Positions 34,417 through 44,108 of a stretch of DNA of 64,000 bases are shown piece by piece. Numbering within the stretch: position 1 is the stretch's first letter; each line of letters begins with the position of its first letter. A program made the position numbers and the translations under genes. This DNA is from Bacteroidetes Order II. bacterium (GTDB taxonomy: Bacteria > Bacteroidota > Rhodothermia > Rhodothermales > UBA2364), in contig JAEUSQ010000025.1 of assembly GCA_016788705.1 (NCBI GenBank), positions 1-64,000 on the forward strand, read 5' to 3'. The notes beneath the pieces are model-generated. The model saw only the letters and a list, made by a program, of their open reading frames with translations. It made no database searches and was not told where the DNA came from.

Positions 34417-35748
34417 TTAATTAAAAACAGCAACCACAATACCGTCTTTTAAGGCTTGTAAACGGGCAAGGTTCATCGTTCGACTGTTGAAAACCAACGA
34501 AATAGGACCTGCATCTGTGGAGCGTAAATAATAGTCCACCCCTTTTAAGAATGGGAATCCATTAAAAAGTGGAATGGGGCCGAGGTCACTTTGGCGGTTT
34601 CCATTGTCGTCATACAGGAAAAAGGCGATGGTGGTTTGGGATGCCGAAGCAAAGGTGGGGAGGGATAATTCGTTGTTGCCGATGAAAAGACGGTCTCGCT
34701 CGTGTATAACGGCTTTGTTCGCGCTGAAAATTACCAACCCCGTTTCGCTGTCGGTAGCAGGTAAACTTCCGGTTAGGAGTCCGGCTATCGTTCCTGGGCC
34801 GGGCAAGGTACGGAGATACACCAGATGATCAGAACGGGTAAACGGCTCTCGGTAGTACACGACTTTGCGGTCTGCTGCATTGGCAGGTATAACTTGAAAG
34901 GCATAGCGAAGGTCTTTCTTGGCCAAGAAGGGCCCCCACTGCCCTTCTGCATCCGTCTTTAGGGTGGCCATGGGGGAATTTCGAGAAAACTCCCCTGTGG
35001 TAGGGTCTGTTTCAAAGATTTTAATGGTTGCCTTTTCTGCGATGGTATTTTCTCCGAGAGAGACAACTTTTCCGGAAAGAAATAGGTTTTCTTCTGTTTG
35101 CACATTGGTGGTTTGCGGGGCCGTACCATTGTTCAAAAATGCATACAGTGAGGAAAAAGTCGAGGTTCCGGTCGCCACTTCGTAGTGATCTTCTTGGGTC
35201 AGTTTTAGGTTTTGTGCACCAGGTATGTCTCCACCCGTTCGGACAACCGTATCGTTTGTGGAGTAGATATTGAGGGTTGGCAACGAACCATCAGGCCCAC
35301 CTGGTTTGGCTTGGGTAGTTCCGCCAATCAAAACAATTCTTTCTAAGTTACTGGCATTTTCAGCTGTTTTTGCAAAGTTATAAACCAATGAAGCCCCTGC
35401 CGAATGCCCAACCAAAACCACTTTAGCAAGGTTCTGTTCTTGGAGAACTTGGCTTACCTTCTGCCGGAGTATTTCCAACGCCGCAGAGACATTGCCGTTA
35501 TTTAGGGTGTTCCAGTCAAAAGTGATTAATTGCTTGGTGCAATAGCCATTAGACGTAAACCTCTGAGCCTGGAGTGAATAGGTGTCTCCCGAAGCCAGCG
35601 CACCATGAACAAAGATGATCGGCGTTCGGCTATCCGAGCAGATAGTGGGCGTGGGTGTTTGGTCACATCCTGTGAAAAAAGTAAAAACCATTGCCCCAAG
35701 GAGCATGAAGAAACATAAAACCAAGGTGTTATAGATCAGCCTTTTCAT
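34417..35748 (-). CDS. exported alpha/beta-hydrolase lipoprotein (lipase-like)
   Basis: About 443 residues. Signal peptide with a lipobox (FFTGC), oxyanion motif PIIFVHGALASG (about 45-55), nucleophile elbow VGHSAGASL, then YSTNDTVV (acid) and EDHYEVATG (histidine). After residue 230 is a beta-rich C-terminal half with repeated strand motifs (LFLSGKVVSLGENTIAEKATIKIFE resembles a carboxypeptidase-regulatory or Ig-like domain), as in family lipases with accessory domains. Start at 35748 gives the signal peptide directly. It ends three bases from the MoxR stop. Confidence 0.85.
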   Translation of the reverse strand: MKRLIYNTLVLCFFMLLGAMVFTFFTGCDQTPTPTICSDSRTPIIFVHGALASGDTYSLQAQRFTSNGYCTKQLITFDWNTLNNGNVSAALEILRQKVSQVLQEQNLAKVVLVGHSAGASLVYNFAKTAENASNLERIVLIGGTTQAKPGGPDGSLPTLNIYSTNDTVVRTGGDIPGAQNLKLTQEDHYEVATGTSTFSSLYAFLNNGTAPQTTNVQTEENLFLSGKVVSLGENTIAEKATIKIFETDPTTGEFSRNSPMATLKTDAEGQWGPFLAKKDLRYAFQVIPANAADRKVVYYREPFTRSDHLVYLRTLPGPGTIAGLLTGSLPATDSETGLVIFSANKAVIHERDRLFIGNNELSLPTFASASQTTIAFFLYDDNGNRQSDLGPIPLFNGFPFLKGVDYYLRSTDAGPISLVFNSRTMNLARLQALKDGIVVAVFN

Positions 35749-35852
35749 GGTTCGTTGTAGTTGGAGGTGGATCATTTATCAAAGATAAGATGTTTTTTGA
35801 TGGGGAGCACTAAAATGGATCGTATCTTGCCCCGTCAAAAACGGTATATCCC

Positions 35853-38129
35853 ATGAAATACATCCTCTTAACCTTTACACTGGCTGTTTTTCCAGTTTTA
35901 ATGCAAGCACAAAACGTGAGCATCGTTCCCAAACCATCTTCTATTCAGGTACAATCGGGCAATGGATTTGCCATCACGAACCGAGTTGGGGTTGCTGCAT
36001 CTGGCTTTCCCAGCGAGACGCCGTTAACTTCCTATGTTGTACAACAAATACAGGCCCAAACAGGGATCCGGATTGGTCAAACGGCCAATCGGTCAACAGA
36101 GTTGATTGAGCTTATGCTCAATACTGCAAAAATAAACTTAGGACAGGAAGGTTATACCTTAAAGTCTAGCGAGACGGGTGTTCAGATTGAAGCTGCAACA
36201 GAAAGTGGTCTGTTTTATGGCATTCAGTCATTGCTCCAACTCTTGCCGTCCACACCGGGAGGAGAGCGACCTGTTGTACCAGCAGTTCAGATTTTCGATC
36301 GCCCCCGTTTTGCTTATAGGGGTATGCACTTGGATGTAGGAAGGCACTTTATGCCCGTTAGCTTTATTAAGAAATACATAGACCTGATCGCCCTGCACAA
36401 AATGAATACCTTTCATTGGCACTTGACAGAAGATCAAGGATGGCGTATCGAGATTAAAAAATATCCCAAGTTGACAGAGGTGGCCTCGTGGCGAGATGAA
36501 ACTGTTATTGGTCACGCTGCAGGCTCCGAGGTTTATGATGGGAAACGATATGGTGGCTTTTATACCCAAGAGCAAATCAAAGAGGTGGTGGCGTATGCCC
36601 AAAGTCGGTATGTAACCATCATCCCTGAAATCGAAATGCCAGGCCACTCGCAAGCAGCAATTGCGGCCTATCCTGAATTGGGCTGCACCGGTAAAAAAAT
36701 AAAACCAATGACCACTTGGGGCGTTTCTAAAGACGTTTTTTGCCCAAGCGAAGTCACCTTTTCATTTCTTGAAGATGTCTTAACCGAGGTAATGGCTCTT
36801 TTTCCTTCCAAATATATTCACATTGGTGGCGATGAAGTCCCGAAAGACCATTGGAAAGCCCACGCTGGAGCGCAAGCGCTGATACAAAAAGAAGGGCTAA
36901 AAGATGAACATGAACTGCAAAGCTATTTCATCCGTCGGATAGAACGGTTTTTAAATGCCAAGGGCCGTTCGCTGATTGGCTGGGATGAGATTTTAGAAGG
37001 TGGTCTCTCACCCAATGCAACGGTGATGTCGTGGCGAGGGGTAGAAGGCGGTATTGCAGCTGCAAAAGAGGGCCATGATGCCATTATGACCCCTGGGTCT
37101 CATTGTTATTTTGACCATTACCAAGGGGATAAAGTGGCGGAGGAACTCATGATTGGTGGAATGACGACGCTCGAAAAAGTGTATGGCTACGAGCCTATCC
37201 CATCCGATCTGACGCCAGAAGAAGCCAAGCACATTTTGGGCGCACAAGGCAATGTGTGGACGGAATACCTGAAAACGCCAGAACGGGTGGAATATGCCGC
37301 CTTGCCACGCATGTCTGCCTTGGCCGAAGTACTCTGGACACCTGTCAATCAGCGTAACTGGTCCGATTTTTTGGGCCGTATGCAGGCACATTTTAGGCGG
37401 CTGGACGCCAAGGATGTGCAATACCATATCCCAATGGTGCATGGCCTTGGAAAAGACCGGGTTTCTGAGACAGGGCGCGAGATATTAACCCTCACTTCCC
37501 TCCTTCAAAACGCAGAAATTCGTTATACAGTGGATGGGTCAGAACCAACCATTGCTTCCACCTTGTACACTGGTCCAATCACCATTCGTATTCCTGGCAA
37601 TGGCATAACGGTTATGGCAAGGGCCTTTACCCCGAATAAAAGAGGATCGGTTACCCAAAAAGTACGCATTCGGTCTTCTGTGCCAATAGCAGGCAAGCAA
37701 ATTGCACGCCCATCTGGTGGTTTGGCTTACGGGTATTTTAAAGGAGGCTTCCCTTCCGAAGACCAACTGTCCCCACAAAACTTGGTCAAAAAAGGTGCGG
37801 TGGACAAAATAAAAATTCCCTTTGGCATTCCGGATGGTCGTTCCGCCTTGGTTTATGAAGGGTATTTTTATGCTCCCAAAGCAGGAAAGTACCAATTCCA
37901 TCTGGCCGCAGACAATATTTCGGTCTTAGAAGTGTCTAAAGAACGTTTGCACATGAACGAAACTTGGGGACAAGCAAAAGGAGATATGGAAGTGATTTTA
38001 GGCGTAGGGTATCATGACTTCCGGCTCTTGATCATCAATTGGAGCGGCCCACCCAACCTAAATCTCACGTTTACGAATCCGACTGGTGAAAAGGGCGAAA
38101 TACCATCTTACCTCTGGTTTAATGAATAG
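35853..38129 (+). CDS. beta-N-acetylhexosaminidase (GH20) with C-terminal PA14-like domain
   Basis: A 758-residue exported glycosidase. The signal peptide ends MQAQ; a GH20b domain (about 20-140) precedes the GH20 barrel (about 150-500). Catalytic pair is D327-E328 in HIGGDEVPKDHW; RGMHLDVGRHF, HWHLTEDQGWRI and WTEYLKTPERVEY are family motifs. Two beta-domains follow, a chitobiase C-terminal-like one (about 545-620; YTVDGSEPTI) and a PA14-like one (about 640-745; YEGYFYAPKAGKYQFHLAADN). It releases terminal GlcNAc/GalNAc, from chitin oligomers, glycans or wall fragments. A surface or periplasmic location is inferred. Confidence 0.93.
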   Translation: MKYILLTFTLAVFPVLMQAQNVSIVPKPSSIQVQSGNGFAITNRVGVAASGFPSETPLTSYVVQQIQAQTGIRIGQTANRSTELIELMLNTAKINLGQEGYTLKSSETGVQIEAATESGLFYGIQSLLQLLPSTPGGERPVVPAVQIFDRPRFAYRGMHLDVGRHFMPVSFIKKYIDLIALHKMNTFHWHLTEDQGWRIEIKKYPKLTEVASWRDETVIGHAAGSEVYDGKRYGGFYTQEQIKEVVAYAQSRYVTIIPEIEMPGHSQAAIAAYPELGCTGKKIKPMTTWGVSKDVFCPSEVTFSFLEDVLTEVMALFPSKYIHIGGDEVPKDHWKAHAGAQALIQKEGLKDEHELQSYFIRRIERFLNAKGRSLIGWDEILEGGLSPNATVMSWRGVEGGIAAAKEGHDAIMTPGSHCYFDHYQGDKVAEELMIGGMTTLEKVYGYEPIPSDLTPEEAKHILGAQGNVWTEYLKTPERVEYAALPRMSALAEVLWTPVNQRNWSDFLGRMQAHFRRLDAKDVQYHIPMVHGLGKDRVSETGREILTLTSLLQNAEIRYTVDGSEPTIASTLYTGPITIRIPGNGITVMARAFTPNKRGSVTQKVRIRSSVPIAGKQIARPSGGLAYGYFKGGFPSEDQLSPQNLVKKGAVDKIKIPFGIPDGRSALVYEGYFYAPKAGKYQFHLAADNISVLEVSKERLHMNETWGQAKGDMEVILGVGYHDFRLLIINWSGPPNLNLTFTNPTGEKGEIPSYLWFNE

Positions 38130-38265
38130 ATCGCTTCTGGTAACCCAGATAAATGGATGTAGCCATGTATAATTTTTTTACTTTTTTACCGAGGGCGTTT
38201 TAACCATTTTGTATGATACGTCTTCTTTATTCATTCACCATTTCCTAATCGCTATTTATTGAACT

Positions 38266-39033
38266 ATGGAAGATTTGTTTTCAATGGCTTCCCTCATCAG
38301 CCTGGTCACGTTGGCTGTGATGGAGATCGTTTTGGGTATTGATAATGTGATTTTCGTTTCCATCATTATGGGACGACTTCCTAAAGAAGATCAGAAAAAA
38401 GCACGTCAGATTTGGATGGTAGCGGGTATTCTGGTTCGTTGTATCATGTTGTTATTGCTTGGTTGGTTGGTTCAAAATGGAAATACAGAACTATTTTCGA
38501 TTTTGGGCTATGGTTTTAGCTTAAGAAATCTGATTATGTTGGGAGGGGGCTTGTTTCTGCTGGTCAAAACCGTTTCCGAAATTCATAACAAATTGGAAGG
38601 AGAAGAACATCACGGTCAGTCTGAGACGACAAAAAAGGTGGCTTTCGGAGCCATTATGGGCCAAATTATTCTTGTAGATCTTGTTTTTTCTTTTGATAGC
38701 ATGATCACAGCCGTTGGCTTAGCCAAACATGTGGAAATTATGATGGTCGCGGTAATCATTGCCATGATCGTCATGTTCGTCTTTGCAGAACGCATCAGCA
38801 GTTTTATCCATCAGCATCCCACCCTAAAGATGTTGGCCTTGTCCTTTTTGGTGTTGGTTGGGTTTATGCTCTTCTTTGAAGGCCTTGAGTCCATGCACCA
38901 TAGCCATATAGACAAAGGGTATTTGTACTTTGCTATGGCTTTTGCCTTTGGGGTAGAGATGTTAAATATGCGACTTCGTAAACGGGCTAAACCGATTGAA
39001 CTGCGCGAACCCGTTCCAGTTGATCATAAGTAG
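38266..39033 (+). CDS. TerC-family integral membrane protein
   Basis: A 255-residue protein with about seven transmembrane helices. TerC markers are MEIVLGIDNVIFVSIIMGRLP and VDLVFSFDSMITAVGLAKH (two acidic transmembrane motifs implicated in metal handling), and FLVLVGFMLFFEGL. TerC/Alx proteins are associated with metal (manganese) homeostasis and with protein secretion cofactor loading. It has no tellurite-operon context here. The uppP gene follows 51 bp downstream on the same strand. Confidence 0.92.
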   Translation: MEDLFSMASLISLVTLAVMEIVLGIDNVIFVSIIMGRLPKEDQKKARQIWMVAGILVRCIMLLLLGWLVQNGNTELFSILGYGFSLRNLIMLGGGLFLLVKTVSEIHNKLEGEEHHGQSETTKKVAFGAIMGQIILVDLVFSFDSMITAVGLAKHVEIMMVAVIIAMIVMFVFAERISSFIHQHPTLKMLALSFLVLVGFMLFFEGLESMHHSHIDKGYLYFAMAFAFGVEMLNMRLRKRAKPIELREPVPVDHK

Positions 39034-39084
39034 TAATTGGTAAACCCCGGGGATGGGAACAGCCCCATTTTTTCGTTGAACCTG

Positions 39085-39918
39085 ATGTATGATATTTTGA
39101 TGGCCATTCTACTGGGAATCGTAGAAGGCATTACCGAATTTTTACCCATTTCCTCGACCGGGCACCTGATCTTGGTTGGCTCCTTGTTTGGACATCCTGG
39201 TGTTTTTGGGAACGAGCAGTTTGCTTTCGCCTTCGATGTAATTATCCAGTTGGGTGCTATTTTTTCTGTCATTCTATATTTCTGGCACAAACTATGGCCG
39301 TTTTCTGCTGCAAAATCAGACCAGCAAAGGCAATCAACGTATTCCATTTGGCTTAAAGCCATTATTGGCGTTATTCCGGCATTGGGCATTGGTTTTTTTG
39401 CGCACGACTACATTGAAGCGCATTTTACCAATCCGATTACGGTCTCCATCGCCCTCATTTTCTGGGGAATTGTGTTGATCTGGCTTGAGCGCCGTCAGAA
39501 AGAGGCCACTATCAATGATATAGCAGATCTTTCAATAAAAGTGGTACTCGTAATCGGCCTTATACAATGTATTGCGATGATTCCCGGTACTTCGCGCTCA
39601 GCAGCCACCATTATAGGCGCCATGCTGTTGGGTACTTCGCGGGTAGTGGCAGCGGAGTTTTCGTTTTTTTTGGCGATTCCAACGATGGCAGCGGCTTCCG
39701 GGTATGCCTTCCTTAAACTCTTGAAATCGGGGGTAACAATGGGTGGTTTTGAGTACCTTGTATTGGGGGTTGGCTTTATAGTATCCTTTTTGGTTGCGTA
39801 TGCCGTAATTGCTTTCTTGATGCGTTACATTACCCGCCACGACTTCCAATCTTTTGGATATTATCGAATTGCATTAGGGTTCTTGGTGCTACTCTATTTT
39901 GGCCTTTCGGCGCAATAA
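39085..39918 (+). CDS. uppP: undecaprenyl-diphosphatase
   Basis: A 277-residue integral membrane phosphatase that recycles the lipid carrier for peptidoglycan and other wall polymers (BacA/UppP family). Active-site segments are GIVEGITEFLPISSTGHL near the N-terminus and MIPGTSRSAATIIGAML (RSA-type motif). Seven to eight hydrophobic helices. The frame is open from 39037, but ATG 39085 aligns with the standard N-terminus. In a co-directional run with terC. Confidence 0.95.
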   Translation: MYDILMAILLGIVEGITEFLPISSTGHLILVGSLFGHPGVFGNEQFAFAFDVIIQLGAIFSVILYFWHKLWPFSAAKSDQQRQSTYSIWLKAIIGVIPALGIGFFAHDYIEAHFTNPITVSIALIFWGIVLIWLERRQKEATINDIADLSIKVVLVIGLIQCIAMIPGTSRSAATIIGAMLLGTSRVVAAEFSFFLAIPTMAAASGYAFLKLLKSGVTMGGFEYLVLGVGFIVSFLVAYAVIAFLMRYITRHDFQSFGYYRIALGFLVLLYFGLSAQ

Positions 39919-39949
39919 AAATATTTCAATTGGTTAAACCAACACGCTA

Positions 39950-41482
39950 ATGAAGTTACAGATACATGTAAATGCCTTACAAACAATAAGTTCCGATATA
40001 TTAATTTTGCCATTATTTGAGGAGGAGAGTGCTGATAAATTAGCGAAATGGGCCAAGAAGTTTGGCCAAGTACTCGAGGTGTTGGCGAAAGATTTCTCTG
40101 GCAAAAAAGGTCAAACCCAATTACTGTATCCGACAGAAGGACGTGCCAAGCGGTTGTTGTTAATCGGTTTTGGCAAAGCATCCGACGCAACAATGGAGTC
40201 CATGCGTCAGGGAATAGCAGCTGGTGCTGCGGTTGTTCGGAACGTTCAAGCGGCAAAAGTAACGATGGCCTTGCCCGGTTGTTTGCTGGAAACGGCAGAC
40301 GTCTCGCAAGCCTTGACAGAGGGGTTGATGCTGGCATTGTATCAATTTAACCGCTATAAAACCTCAAATAAAGAAGCACTTTATGCGCCTAAACAACTGG
40401 GCATTTGGACAAAATCCAAACCCAATGCGGCGAAAAAAGGGGCCGAAGCAGGTAAGATTGTCGCCGAAGCGGTTTATAGGGCAAGAGATATGGTTAACCT
40501 GTCGCCCAATGAAAAAACACCCCTAATTCTCGCAAATGAAGCACGGGAAGATGCCCAAAAGTGGGGTTTTAACATCGAAATTTGGGGAAAAGAAAGGATT
40601 GAGGCGGAAAAATTTGGTGGCCTGTTAGCGGTTAATCTTGGAAGCCCCGAACCACCCGCGTTCATGATTCTAGAATGGAGACCTGAAAAAGCATTGAATG
40701 AAAAGCCATTGGTTTTGGTGGGAAAAGGTGTGGTGTATGACACGGGAGGTCTTTCACTGAAGCCCACCAAGGATTCGATGGACCACATGAAATGTGATAT
40801 GTCGGGGGCAGCGGCGGTGATTGCTACGTTTCAGGCCATCGCACGAATGGGTTTGCCCCTTCAAGTCATTGGTTTGGTTCCGGCCACAGATAACCGTCCG
40901 GGTGGAAATGCTTACGTTCCCGGAGATGTCATTCGGATGCACAATGGGATGACTGTAGAAGTATTGAATACGGATGCCGAGGGCCGCATGATTTTGGCGG
41001 ATGCACTGAGTTGGGCACAGCAATATGACCCTGAATTGGTGATAGACATTGCCACCCTGACCGGAGCACAGGTGGTGGCCTTGGGGAATTTTGTGGCAGG
41101 CATCATGACCAATGAAGATGCACAGGCCACCGAGCGATTGACCTTGCTTCAAGAAGCGGGTACGCGCTCCGGCGATTGGGTACACCCTTTGCCCATGTTT
41201 GCGGCATTCGGAGACTTGATAAAAAGTACCGTTGCTGACTTGAAAAACGTAGGCGGTCCGGCTGCTGGAACCATTACTGCGGGAAAGTTTCTGGAGCACT
41301 TCACCGCTTATCCTTGGGTTCATGTGGACATTGCAGGTCCGGCTTGGATTGGGGCACCAAGGCATTACCAGCCAGCGGGAGGAACGGGTTTTGGTACAAA
41401 GTTACTCATTGAGTTCCTTCGGATGTGGGTGCAAAAAGCAAGTGCCAAACCAGAAATAAGCGAACAAGCCGAGACAGCGTAA
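39950..41482 (+). CDS. pepA: leucyl aminopeptidase (M17)
   Basis: A 510-residue cytoplasmic binuclear zinc aminopeptidase. The N-domain (about 1-170) precedes the catalytic domain: VGKGVVYDTGGLSLKP (metal-binding lysine and aspartate), MKCDMSGAAAV, PATDNRPGGNAY, and the signature NTDAEGRMILADAL. It removes N-terminal amino acids and may also act in peptide turnover. Cannot distinguish DNA-binding PepA roles. It is followed by a GWxTD-type gene whose long frame overlaps its end; the real start is downstream. Confidence 0.94.
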   Translation: MKLQIHVNALQTISSDILILPLFEEESADKLAKWAKKFGQVLEVLAKDFSGKKGQTQLLYPTEGRAKRLLLIGFGKASDATMESMRQGIAAGAAVVRNVQAAKVTMALPGCLLETADVSQALTEGLMLALYQFNRYKTSNKEALYAPKQLGIWTKSKPNAAKKGAEAGKIVAEAVYRARDMVNLSPNEKTPLILANEAREDAQKWGFNIEIWGKERIEAEKFGGLLAVNLGSPEPPAFMILEWRPEKALNEKPLVLVGKGVVYDTGGLSLKPTKDSMDHMKCDMSGAAAVIATFQAIARMGLPLQVIGLVPATDNRPGGNAYVPGDVIRMHNGMTVEVLNTDAEGRMILADALSWAQQYDPELVIDIATLTGAQVVALGNFVAGIMTNEDAQATERLTLLQEAGTRSGDWVHPLPMFAAFGDLIKSTVADLKNVGGPAAGTITAGKFLEHFTAYPWVHVDIAGPAWIGAPRHYQPAGGTGFGTKLLIEFLRMWVQKASAKPEISEQAETA

Positions 41483-41544
41483 CCCAGTGCCTTCTTGTTG
41501 CGGCCTCTTCAGCGAGTTTTCGTTTCCCAAAATGTAATTCTGAC

Positions 41545-42927
41545 ATGCTTAAAAAAGTGACCATTTCTACCCTCTTGTTGTTGTCCGCCTTTGTGATGGC
41601 TCAGCAAGCGCGTGTGCCCATGCTGATGCCCAGTATGGGCAGAATCTTCAATGAAGCCATTGTTTATCCAACTGAAAATCAAACCGGACTGGCCATCTTT
41701 TTTCGGTTACCTTATGATCGCCTGGTGTTTTCACGAAACCGAGAAGCCGAAGGGGCAGAGGCTTTTATTTCTGAAGTAAAAGTCAATATAGAATTGTATA
41801 AAGACGGAAGACGGGTAACGGATCAGAATTGGACAAGCAAAAAATATGCTTCTTCCTTCGAAGAAACGAAAGATAAATTAAAAGACCTGACAGGCGTGGT
41901 TCATTTTAAAGCAGAACCAGGTGTTTATGCTTGGCGAATGACGCTGAACGATCAACCCGGAATGTGGCGTTCGATTACCTTACCCGATTTTTCAAAAGCA
42001 GGGCAAATTGGAAGACCTTTTCTTCTCAAAGGAGCTGCTGAAAATAACTTGTTGATCCAAAACCTTTCCGGAAATGTCTCTTTTGGTGCCGATGCGTTTT
42101 TGGCCGTTTTTGTAAACGCAGAAACGATGCATTGGAAATTACTTCGGATTCCTGATAAAGCCATGCAACGGATTCAGGAACGAGATGATCGGGACCGAAA
42201 CGACAGCCGTGCGGGAAGACGTCCCAGATTTGGGGGGATTCAAGACAATAATCCGGAACGGATGAAACCTCTTCCTGATCGTGCCGATATGCCACTGCCC
42301 ACCGATACAAAAGAAGTGGCAAATGGTGAGGTTGGAAGATGGTTGAACCTTGGCGATATTCGGCCCATAGATACAGGCTTTGCAACTACCGCCGGGAATC
42401 AAAAAATGGCCCTAATCCCCTTAGAGGCGCGTTTATTGGAAGATGGGCATTATGTGGTGGTATTGGAAACCCTCGCTGGCAAAGCCCATTATGTTTTTTC
42501 TACACTTTGGCGTGACATGCCCTTGTCTTTGTTTAACTTAGATCTGGCCGTAGAAAGCATGAAGTTTATTGTGGATAAGGATGAACTCAGACAGCTTAAA
42601 CGGGGCAATACCTCGGAAAGGGCTGAACGCTTCCGGATATGGTGGAAGGCCAAAGATCCGTCACCAGAGACGCCTTTTAATGAGCTGATGGCCGAATATT
42701 TTACAAGGGTGGACTATGCTGCAACTGCTTTTCAGACCGGAACAAGGGGATTAGATGGGATGCAAAGCGACCGTGCACGGATTTATATTACCAAAGGGCC
42801 TCCCGTTAAAACCTCTCGGTTGCTACCGGATAGCGGCGGGGTTAGGGAAATTTGGGAGTATCCCAATGGCCAGACATTTGTGTTCGAAGCGGCCTCCAGT
42901 CTTGATCCCTTTGTGCTCCTGAAGTAA
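41545..42927 (+). CDS. GWxTD domain-containing exported protein
   Basis: About 460 residues with a signal peptide (MLKKVTISTLLLLSAFVMAQQ). The C-terminal 110 residues are the GWxTD domain: FRIWWKAKDPSPETPFNELMAEYFTR, VDYAATAFQTG, the motif itself degenerated to GLDGMQSDRARIYI, and ITKGPP. Between them is a beta-rich middle with an Arg/Asp-rich linker (about 215-240). The motif is Gly-Met-Gln-Ser-Asp rather than Gly-Trp-x-Thr-Asp. GWxTD proteins are characteristic of the Rhodothermota/Balneolota/Chlorobi neighbourhood; their role is unknown. The longest frame begins at 41425, but 41545 gives the signal peptide. Confidence 0.85.
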   Translation: MLKKVTISTLLLLSAFVMAQQARVPMLMPSMGRIFNEAIVYPTENQTGLAIFFRLPYDRLVFSRNREAEGAEAFISEVKVNIELYKDGRRVTDQNWTSKKYASSFEETKDKLKDLTGVVHFKAEPGVYAWRMTLNDQPGMWRSITLPDFSKAGQIGRPFLLKGAAENNLLIQNLSGNVSFGADAFLAVFVNAETMHWKLLRIPDKAMQRIQERDDRDRNDSRAGRRPRFGGIQDNNPERMKPLPDRADMPLPTDTKEVANGEVGRWLNLGDIRPIDTGFATTAGNQKMALIPLEARLLEDGHYVVVLETLAGKAHYVFSTLWRDMPLSLFNLDLAVESMKFIVDKDELRQLKRGNTSERAERFRIWWKAKDPSPETPFNELMAEYFTRVDYAATAFQTGTRGLDGMQSDRARIYITKGPPVKTSRLLPDSGGVREIWEYPNGQTFVFEAASSLDPFVLLK

Positions 42928-42984
42928 TGGTCTTGGGTATTTTTATGTACGGGTGATCCACGACCTGTCCCAGTTTGCTTTATC

Positions 42985-43950
42985 ATGACTGAAGCCAGAA
43001 TAACCATTGCCCTTACCATGGGTGATCCTAATGGGATCGGATTAGAAGTGCTGTTAAAGGCATTGTCGGAACTAAATCTGCAACCATCAATCGAGGTTGT
43101 GGTAATCGGTAATGCCGAAATGATAAAAGCCCATGCCATACATTTTTCTTTGCCGATTTCTTTTATCATACATGACATCCCTTCTGAAAACATTGCTTTA
43201 GACTGGGGAAAGACAAGCGCCCTTGCGGGCACGCTCAGCATGAAAGCGGTGGAAACGGCTATTGATTGGTGCGTGGCAGGAAAGGTAGATGCAATGGTGA
43301 CCACACCCATCTCTAAGGAAGCAATTGGTCTGGCTGGATATACCATACCCGGGCATACGGAATTCATTGCAGCACGCATTGGGGCTAAAGACCTGACTAT
43401 GATGTTGGTGTGTGATGATTTGCGGGTTGGTTTGGTAACCACACACGTACCCGTTGCCAAAATCGCCGAAAACATACATCAAGAATCCTTGCTGGATAAA
43501 ATCCGCATCCTTCATTACAGCCTGATGAAGGATTTTGGCATCTTAAGCCCCCAAATAGCAGTCCTCGGACTTAATCCACATGCCGGGGATGGGGGGATGA
43601 TTGGACGGGAGGAGGTGGAGATCATACGCCCTGCCCTTGCCCTTGCCCGTGAAAAAGGGTATATAGTTTCAGAGCCTTATCCCTCGGATGGGTTTTTTGC
43701 CACCCGACAATGGAAACACTACGATGCTGTTTTGGCGATGTATCATGACCAGGGTTTGATTCCATTTAAGACCATTGCCTTTGAACGTGGCGTAAATTTT
43801 ACAGCTGGTTTGCCCATTATCCGCACCTCGCCCGATCATGGCACGGCTTTTGGCATTGCCGGAAAAGGAATTGCTAACCCCGCAAGCATGAAAGATGCTA
43901 TTTTGTTGGCCTTAGATTTGGTAAGAAAGAGACGAGAATCCAACGCCTAA
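42985..43950 (+). CDS. pdxA: 4-hydroxythreonine-4-phosphate dehydrogenase
   Basis: A 321-residue enzyme of pyridoxal phosphate biosynthesis that oxidises 4-phosphohydroxythreonine to an amino-ketone. Markers: TMGDPNGIGLEVLLKAL, TTPISKEAIGLAGYTIPGHTEFIA, VPVAKI, LGLNPHAGDGGMIGREE, MYHDQGLIPFKTIAFERGVNFTAGLP and SPDHGTAFGIAG (metal and substrate ligands). It is in the middle of a co-directional run and the last gene before a 158-bp intergenic stretch holding a small leader ORF. Confidence 0.95.
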   Translation: MTEARITIALTMGDPNGIGLEVLLKALSELNLQPSIEVVVIGNAEMIKAHAIHFSLPISFIIHDIPSENIALDWGKTSALAGTLSMKAVETAIDWCVAGKVDAMVTTPISKEAIGLAGYTIPGHTEFIAARIGAKDLTMMLVCDDLRVGLVTTHVPVAKIAENIHQESLLDKIRILHYSLMKDFGILSPQIAVLGLNPHAGDGGMIGREEVEIIRPALALAREKGYIVSEPYPSDGFFATRQWKHYDAVLAMYHDQGLIPFKTIAFERGVNFTAGLPIIRTSPDHGTAFGIAGKGIANPASMKDAILLALDLVRKRRESNA

Positions 43951-44021
43951 TCTTGAATAGTTATCTTTCATGAAAATGGAATTACATGCAGATTGCTCCG
44001 ATTGATTTAAAGGAGGGCGGC

Positions 44022-44108
44022 ATGTCGAAAATCGGTGAGGTCGCCCTTAGGCTATACACATGCAGAGCATTGGTCATCGTAACCTTGTTTTTTTCTGGAG
44101 GTAAATAA
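44022..44108 (+). CDS. 28-codon leader ORF with a perfect Shine-Dalgarno site
   Basis: ATG 44022 is preceded at 4-5 bases by AAAGGAGGGCGGC and encodes a 28-residue basic-hydrophobic peptide (MSKIGEVALRLYTCRALVIV...) ending TAA directly before ATG 44109. Its final codons TCT GGA GGT AAA double as the ribosome site of the next gene. GGGCG before the ATG and CGCCC within the frame could pair and hide the first ribosome site. It looks like a leader for translational coupling or attenuation; peptide function unknown. Confidence 0.55.
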   Translation: MSKIGEVALRLYTCRALVIVTLFFSGGK

